Shown here: positions 6,473 to 8,220 of the stretch, in pieces | Numbering within the stretch: the stretch's first letter is position 1 | Layout of the letters: every line of letters starts with the position of its first letter | Assembly: GCA_002789275.1 (NCBI GenBank) | Contig: PFSX01000011.1 | Span: forward strand, 1-8,220 | From: Candidatus Huberarchaeum crystalense | GTDB lineage: Archaea; Huberarchaeota; Huberarchaeia; Huberarchaeales; Huberarchaeaceae | Direction: 5' to 3' | DNA length: 8,220 bases | Program-made: the position numbers and the translations under genes | Notes under the pieces: generated by a model | What the model was told of the DNA's origin: nothing | The model's input: the letters and a program-made list of their open reading frames with translations, nothing else | The model's database searches: none

Positions 6473-6633
6473 AGATTTTTTAATAAAGATAGATACTTAT
6501 TAATATTATTAATATTTATGATTTTTAAGATTCATAGATTTTTTAATAAAGATAGATACTTATTAATATTATTAATATTTATGATTTTTAAGATTCATAG
6601 ATTTTTTAATAAAGACAAATATTTATTAATATT
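6458..6633. repeat. 63-bp tandem repeat, 2.8 copies, built from the HD-stop/trm5-start junction
   Basis: Copies lie at 6458-6520, 6521-6583 and 6584-6633 (partial). The first two are identical over all 63 bp. The third matches over 50 bp with three mismatches. On the minus strand each unit ends the frame NINKYLSLLKNL with TGA and overlaps that stop with ATG in an ATGA. In copy 3 this is the true C-terminus of the HD protein; in copy 1 it is the true start of the methyltransferase gene. The three mismatches between copy 3 and the others are all synonymous in the HD frame (AAA/AAG, TTG/CTA). Copies 2 and 3 begin eight-residue mini-frames MNLKNHKY. An AT-rich TATA-like stretch about 26 bp before each ATG is also repeated. 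Confidence 0.93.
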
Positions 6634-7227
6634 TGTGCGGGCTTGCATTTCATATTTATTATAAAAATAATCAGAATAATAAATTCTTTTTTTATCCACC
6701 ATTTTTTGGAAAAATTTAGACATTTTTTGATAAAATTGTTTATCTGAACTGTGAATATTTTCTTTTCTAATATTTTGAGCGTATCTTTCAAACTCTTCCC
6801 ATTGGTGTCCTAAAGTTGATAAATCTATATCTATTATTATTTTTTCAATAGTTGTTTTTGGTTCTTTTAGATGGGATGTCATAAGAATTAATTCTTGAAC
6901 TTCTTTAGCAAATTCATTGTTAAGCCCATTTTCTATGCAAACTTTGTGAGCTAAATCAGCGCTGTCTTTTTCGTTTGTTTTTGAGTTTTCATTGTATATT
7001 ATGTCATGATACCACAAAGCAAATTCTATTTTGTCAGAGTTTTTTAACAAATGTTTTACTTCAGAAAGCCTATTTAAACTACCTATAATATGATATATGC
7101 CATGGTGAAATCTGTTTTTTGAATACTGTGCTATTATATAATTATAATATTTTCGCGCGTCACCCTTTGCTCCTATTCTACGCCACAATGCTTTAAATTC
7201 ACTATATAAATTACTTATAGTAAGCAT
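6595..7227 (-). CDS. HD-superfamily metal-dependent phosphohydrolase (COG4339-like)
   Basis: Predicted metal-dependent phosphohydrolase of unknown substrate, 210 residues from ATG 7225-7227. The fold signature runs RFHHGIYHIIGSLNRL (39-54), giving candidate metal ligands H42 and H46. Then come the HD pair H74-D75 in ALWYHDIIYN (70-79), TSH (117-119), and IDIDLSTLG (132-140) with a further conserved aspartate. C-terminal IRKEN, KKRIYYSDYFYNKYEMQARTN and NKYL also match the pattern of the COG4339 group. The frame can be extended to a TTG at 7314, but the added residues are not family-like. The ATG fits the usual length of about 200-220, and a TATA box lies at 7293-7300. Its TGA overlaps the ATG of the third 63-bp repeat copy. 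It probably shares a transcript with the methyltransferase downstream. COG4339 proteins have no agreed physiological role; a nucleotide substrate is possible but not shown here. Confidence 0.85.
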   Translation of the reverse strand: MLTISNLYSEFKALWRRIGAKGDARKYYNYIIAQYSKNRFHHGIYHIIGSLNRLSEVKHLLKNSDKIEFALWYHDIIYNENSKTNEKDSADLAHKVCIENGLNNEFAKEVQELILMTSHLKEPKTTIEKIIIDIDLSTLGHQWEEFERYAQNIRKENIHSSDKQFYQKMSKFFQKMVDKKRIYYSDYFYNKYEMQARTNINKYLSLLKNL

Positions 7228-7292
7228 AATATATTTAATAAATCTTTGTGAAAAATTGGGGGATTTTGTAGAAGCATATGACGATTTTTGGG

Positions 7293-7300
7293 TATAAAAA
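7293..7300 (-). promoter_or_regulatory. TATA box for the HD phosphohydrolase gene
   Basis: The minus strand reads GGTTTTTATACC here. Transcription would begin near 7270, leaving a leader of about 43 nt before the ATG at 7227. This also argues against the upstream TTG start at 7314, which would lie before the transcript begins. Confidence 0.5.
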
Positions 7301-7371
7301 CCACAAAAAAACAAGCATTTTACAAAGTTTAGGGATTTTATTATATCGATATACTAGGGTGATATAATTAA

Positions 7372-7487
7372 CTATTTCCCGCGATTACCCTTTGCAGCCA
7401 AGCTTGGTCTTTGTCTTTCAGCTCCAAATCCTTTGTTTCTCAAACCTCTGCTTTTTTTCCTGCGCTTGTCAAACCTCTAAAAACTCT
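7372..7487 (-). pseudogene. rpl15e: C-terminal fragment of 50S ribosomal protein eL15
   Basis: In the frame ending at TAG 7372-7374 the sequence reads RVFRGLTSAGKKSRGLRNKG, then FGAERQRPSLAAKGNRGK. This is the conserved C-terminal segment of archaeal eL15 (RGLTSAGKK.RGLR.KG.GAEK.RPS). Only 38 of roughly 190 residues are present. Upstream in the same frame there are just six further codons (NYKLLS) and then a stop, with no start codon. The remainder is replaced by the TPR gene, whose stop lies at 7498-7500. It may be a relic, a 3' exon, or the duplicated 3' end left by an integration into eL15. No frame continues it on the left side. Recognition of the eL15 tail is firm; its status as dead or functional is not. 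Confidence 0.82.
7478..7487 (-). repeat. Left copy of a 10-bp direct repeat flanking the TPR segment
   Basis: AGAGTTTTTA (minus strand) encodes the R-V-F that begins the eL15 fragment. The same ten bases occur at 8201-8210, with 12 of 13 matching if extended on the plus strand. The distance between the copies is 723 bp. Confidence 0.6.
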
Positions 7488-7497
7488 GCTTAATAAT

Positions 7498-8106
7498 TTA
7501 TAATTTTATAGATTGGTTAAATAATTTTTCATATAAACCCTCATTTAATTTATTATATATTATACCTAAATTTTCATAACAGTTTGACTCGCCTGCTTTA
7601 TCCCCAATTTCTTTAGCAATTTTCAGGGAATTTTCAAGAAATACTATTGCTTTTTTGAAATCACCTAAATCATCATAAGCAACACCTAAATTTGTATAAC
7701 ATTTTGACTCGCCTGCTTTATCTCCGATTTCTTTCTTAATTTTTAGGGAATTTTTATGGTATTCAATTGCTTTTTTGAAATCACCTAAATAATAGTAAGC
7801 AACACCTATATTTGTATAACACATTGACTCATTTGGTTTATCCCCTATTTTTTTAAAAATTTTCAGGGAAATATTATAATATATGATTGCTTTTCTGAAA
7901 TCACCTATATTGGAGCAAGCAGCACCAAATTTTGCATAACCTATTGCTTTTTTTACTTTATCCCCCTCTTCTATAGCAATTTCTATGAGCCTTTTATAAT
8001 AGTTTTTTATTTCTTTTACATACTTTAAACCAAGATAAGATATATTACCAGTAGCAGTAGGTATACAGAGTCGGTATGACCACTCGTTTGTTTTTGTTTC
8101 AATCAT
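7498..8106 (-). CDS. Tetratricopeptide-repeat protein
   Basis: A 202-residue protein made of 40-residue TPR units of the kind seen in TPR_12-like or LGN-type proteins. Unit boundaries are marked by GDK at 48-50, 88-90, 128-130 and 168-170, exactly 40 residues apart. Each full unit reads roughly ES.CYTNLGVAYDDLGDF, then KKAI.....SLKI.KEIGDK. The fourth is cut short and decays into KLNEGLYEKLFNQSIKL. The first 45 residues are not repeat-like except for a helix before residue 47. There is no signal peptide, membrane segment or catalytic domain, so it is probably a cytoplasmic protein-binding scaffold; the partner cannot be told from sequence. Start ATG 8104-8106 follows an A-rich, G-poor leader and a TATA box at 8159-8166. 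The stop lies within 20 bp of the eL15 fragment. It is likely part of an insertion. Confidence 0.85.
   Translation of the reverse strand: MIETKTNEWSYRLCIPTATGNISYLGLKYVKEIKNYYKRLIEIAIEEGDKVKKAIGYAKFGAACSNIGDFRKAIIYYNISLKIFKKIGDKPNESMCYTNIGVAYYYLGDFKKAIEYHKNSLKIKKEIGDKAGESKCYTNLGVAYDDLGDFKKAIVFLENSLKIAKEIGDKAGESNCYENLGIIYNKLNEGLYEKLFNQSIKL
7537..7965 (-). repeat. 120-bp internal repeats of the TPR gene
   Basis: Units at 7846-7965, 7726-7845, 7606-7725 and the partial 7537-7605 share long identical stretches at the DNA level. For example, GCTTTTTTGAAATCACCTAA (plus strand) recurs at a 120-bp interval, and GACTCGCCTGCTTTATC occurs twice 120 bp apart. Conservation at the nucleotide level, beyond protein similarity, points to recent duplication or conversion and to likely copy-number variation. 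Confidence 0.8.
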
Positions 8107-8140
8107 CTTTTTGTTTTTATTTTATTTTTTGTTTTATGTG

Positions 8141-8161
8141 AAAGTTTGCGTTGCAAACTTT
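8141..8161. promoter_or_regulatory. Perfect 9-bp inverted repeat next to the TPR-gene TATA box
   Basis: AAAGTTTGC and GCAAACTTT are separated by three bases. The palindrome ends inside the TATA box and covers the stretch between TATA and the predicted transcription start, an ideal place for an operator. It could equally be a structural end hairpin of the inserted segment. Confidence 0.5.
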
Positions 8162-8166
8162 ATAAA
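8159..8166 (-). promoter_or_regulatory. TATA box for the TPR gene
   Basis: TTTATAAA is self-complementary and lies at the junction of two inverted repeats. Transcription on the minus strand would start near 8136, about 30 nt before the TPR ATG. The same box could in principle fire to the right. Confidence 0.5.
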
Positions 8167-8189
8167 TCTCCTGCCTTACAGGGGATTTA
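8163..8189. repeat. 11-bp inverted repeat upstream of the TPR-gene TATA box
   Basis: TAAATCTCCTG and CAGGGGATTTA are separated by five bases. Ten of eleven positions pair, and the remaining one is U.G in a plus-strand RNA but A/C in a minus-strand RNA. It covers the site where a BRE would be for the TPR promoter and contains at its left-pointing edge the TAA that would end the interrupted eL15 frame. Confidence 0.5.
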
Positions 8190-8220
8190 ATACAGAAAAG
8201 TAAAAACTCTTCTATAATGT
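8187..8220 (-). pseudogene. rpl15e: Possible 5' part of interrupted eL15, running off the window
   Basis: In the frame of the direct-repeat copy at 8201-8210 the minus strand encodes H-Y-R-R-V-F and then T-F-L-Y and TAA (8187-8189). H-x-x-R-V-F matches the spacing of the segment just before RGLTSAG in archaeal eL15. Only 11 codons can be seen, so this rests on the direct repeat and the frame match rather than on homology length. If correct, the gene continues to the right and lacks its natural C-terminus. Confidence 0.35.

Larger units (their letters stand above)
7488..8210 (-). mobile_element. Putative inserted or intervening segment carrying the TPR gene inside eL15
   Basis: The segment plus one copy of AGAGTTTTTA is 723 bp. 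Its removal joins the codons for H-Y-R to R-V-F-R-G-L-T-S-A-G in frame, rebuilding a conserved eL15 stretch. It contains one TPR gene and two hairpins close to its right end, and no transposase, integrase or clear terminal inverted repeats. The repeat could be a target-site duplication, an att core, or splice-adjacent exon sequence. The main weakness is that only 10 bp of the putative 5' eL15 part beyond the repeat are visible. Confidence 0.4.

Noticed and set aside
6458..6633. 63-bp repeats considered as a CRISPR array or replication iterons
   Set aside because: Units are contiguous with no unique spacers, and the content is derived from gene ends.
6606..6791. Second minus-strand frame overlapping the HD gene
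   Set aside because: It is a shadow frame with no recognisable features and lies wholly within the better-supported HD gene.
7228..7314. TTG-initiated N-terminal extension of the HD protein
   Set aside because: It would begin at or before the predicted transcription start, and the added residues do not resemble the family.
7342..7353. Perfect palindrome TATATCGATATA between the HD gene and the eL15 fragment
   Set aside because: Short and mostly AT; with no second copy or clear gene at operator distance it is not more than chance.

Overview
The window is AT-rich (about 30% GC by eye), gene-dense and archaeal. Signs of this are an RNA polymerase D subunit, archaeal-type uS4, uS11 and uS13, an archaeal/eukaryal-type prolyl-tRNA synthetase ending in Tyr, an archaeal-type tryptophanyl-tRNA synthetase, a Trm5-family tRNA methyltransferase, the 3' end of eL15 (a protein bacteria lack), and TATA-like boxes about 25 bp before leaderless starts. 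Compact spacing, short proteins and divergent motifs suggest a reduced genome, probably of the DPANN type (Pacearchaeota or Woesearchaeota-like). That placement is an inference.

Layout. Positions 54-3660 (minus) hold one expression operon: uS13, uS4, uS11, rpoD, then trpS. uS4 and uS11 overlap by 8 nt. uS11 carries a charged N-terminal extension of about 73 residues and uS4 a similar C-terminal tail. A 16-codon ORF fills the uS13-uS4 gap and resembles the start of uS4. Divergently, proS (plus, 3694-5112) starts from a compact back-to-back promoter shared with the operon. Positions 5113-5451 are an AT-rich convergent intergenic region without a convincing gene.

Positions 5452-7227 (minus) hold an HD-superfamily phosphohydrolase (COG4339-like), a Trm5/Taw2-family methyltransferase and a small 2x[4Fe-4S] ferredoxin. 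Between the first two lies a 63-bp tandem repeat. Each unit is a copy of the HD-stop/trm5-start junction, so an ancestral ATGA-overlapping gene pair appears to have been pulled apart by tandem duplication.

Positions 7372-8220 (minus) are the most unusual part. The last 38 codons of eL15 lie at 7372-7487 with no N-terminal part attached. A tetratricopeptide-repeat gene (7498-8106) lies directly upstream, with a TATA box sandwiched between two hairpins. The sequence AGAGTTTTTA, which encodes the first residues of the eL15 fragment, recurs at 8201-8210, again in the eL15 frame and preceded by codons for H-Y-R. Removing one copy plus the intervening TPR segment (723 bp in all) restores a continuous eL15-like frame (HYRRVFRGLTSAG). 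The TPR cassette therefore looks inserted inside eL15, as a mobile cassette, an intervening sequence, or an integrated element with a duplicated 3' end.

No tRNA, rRNA, CRISPR array or recognisable transposase or integrase was seen.
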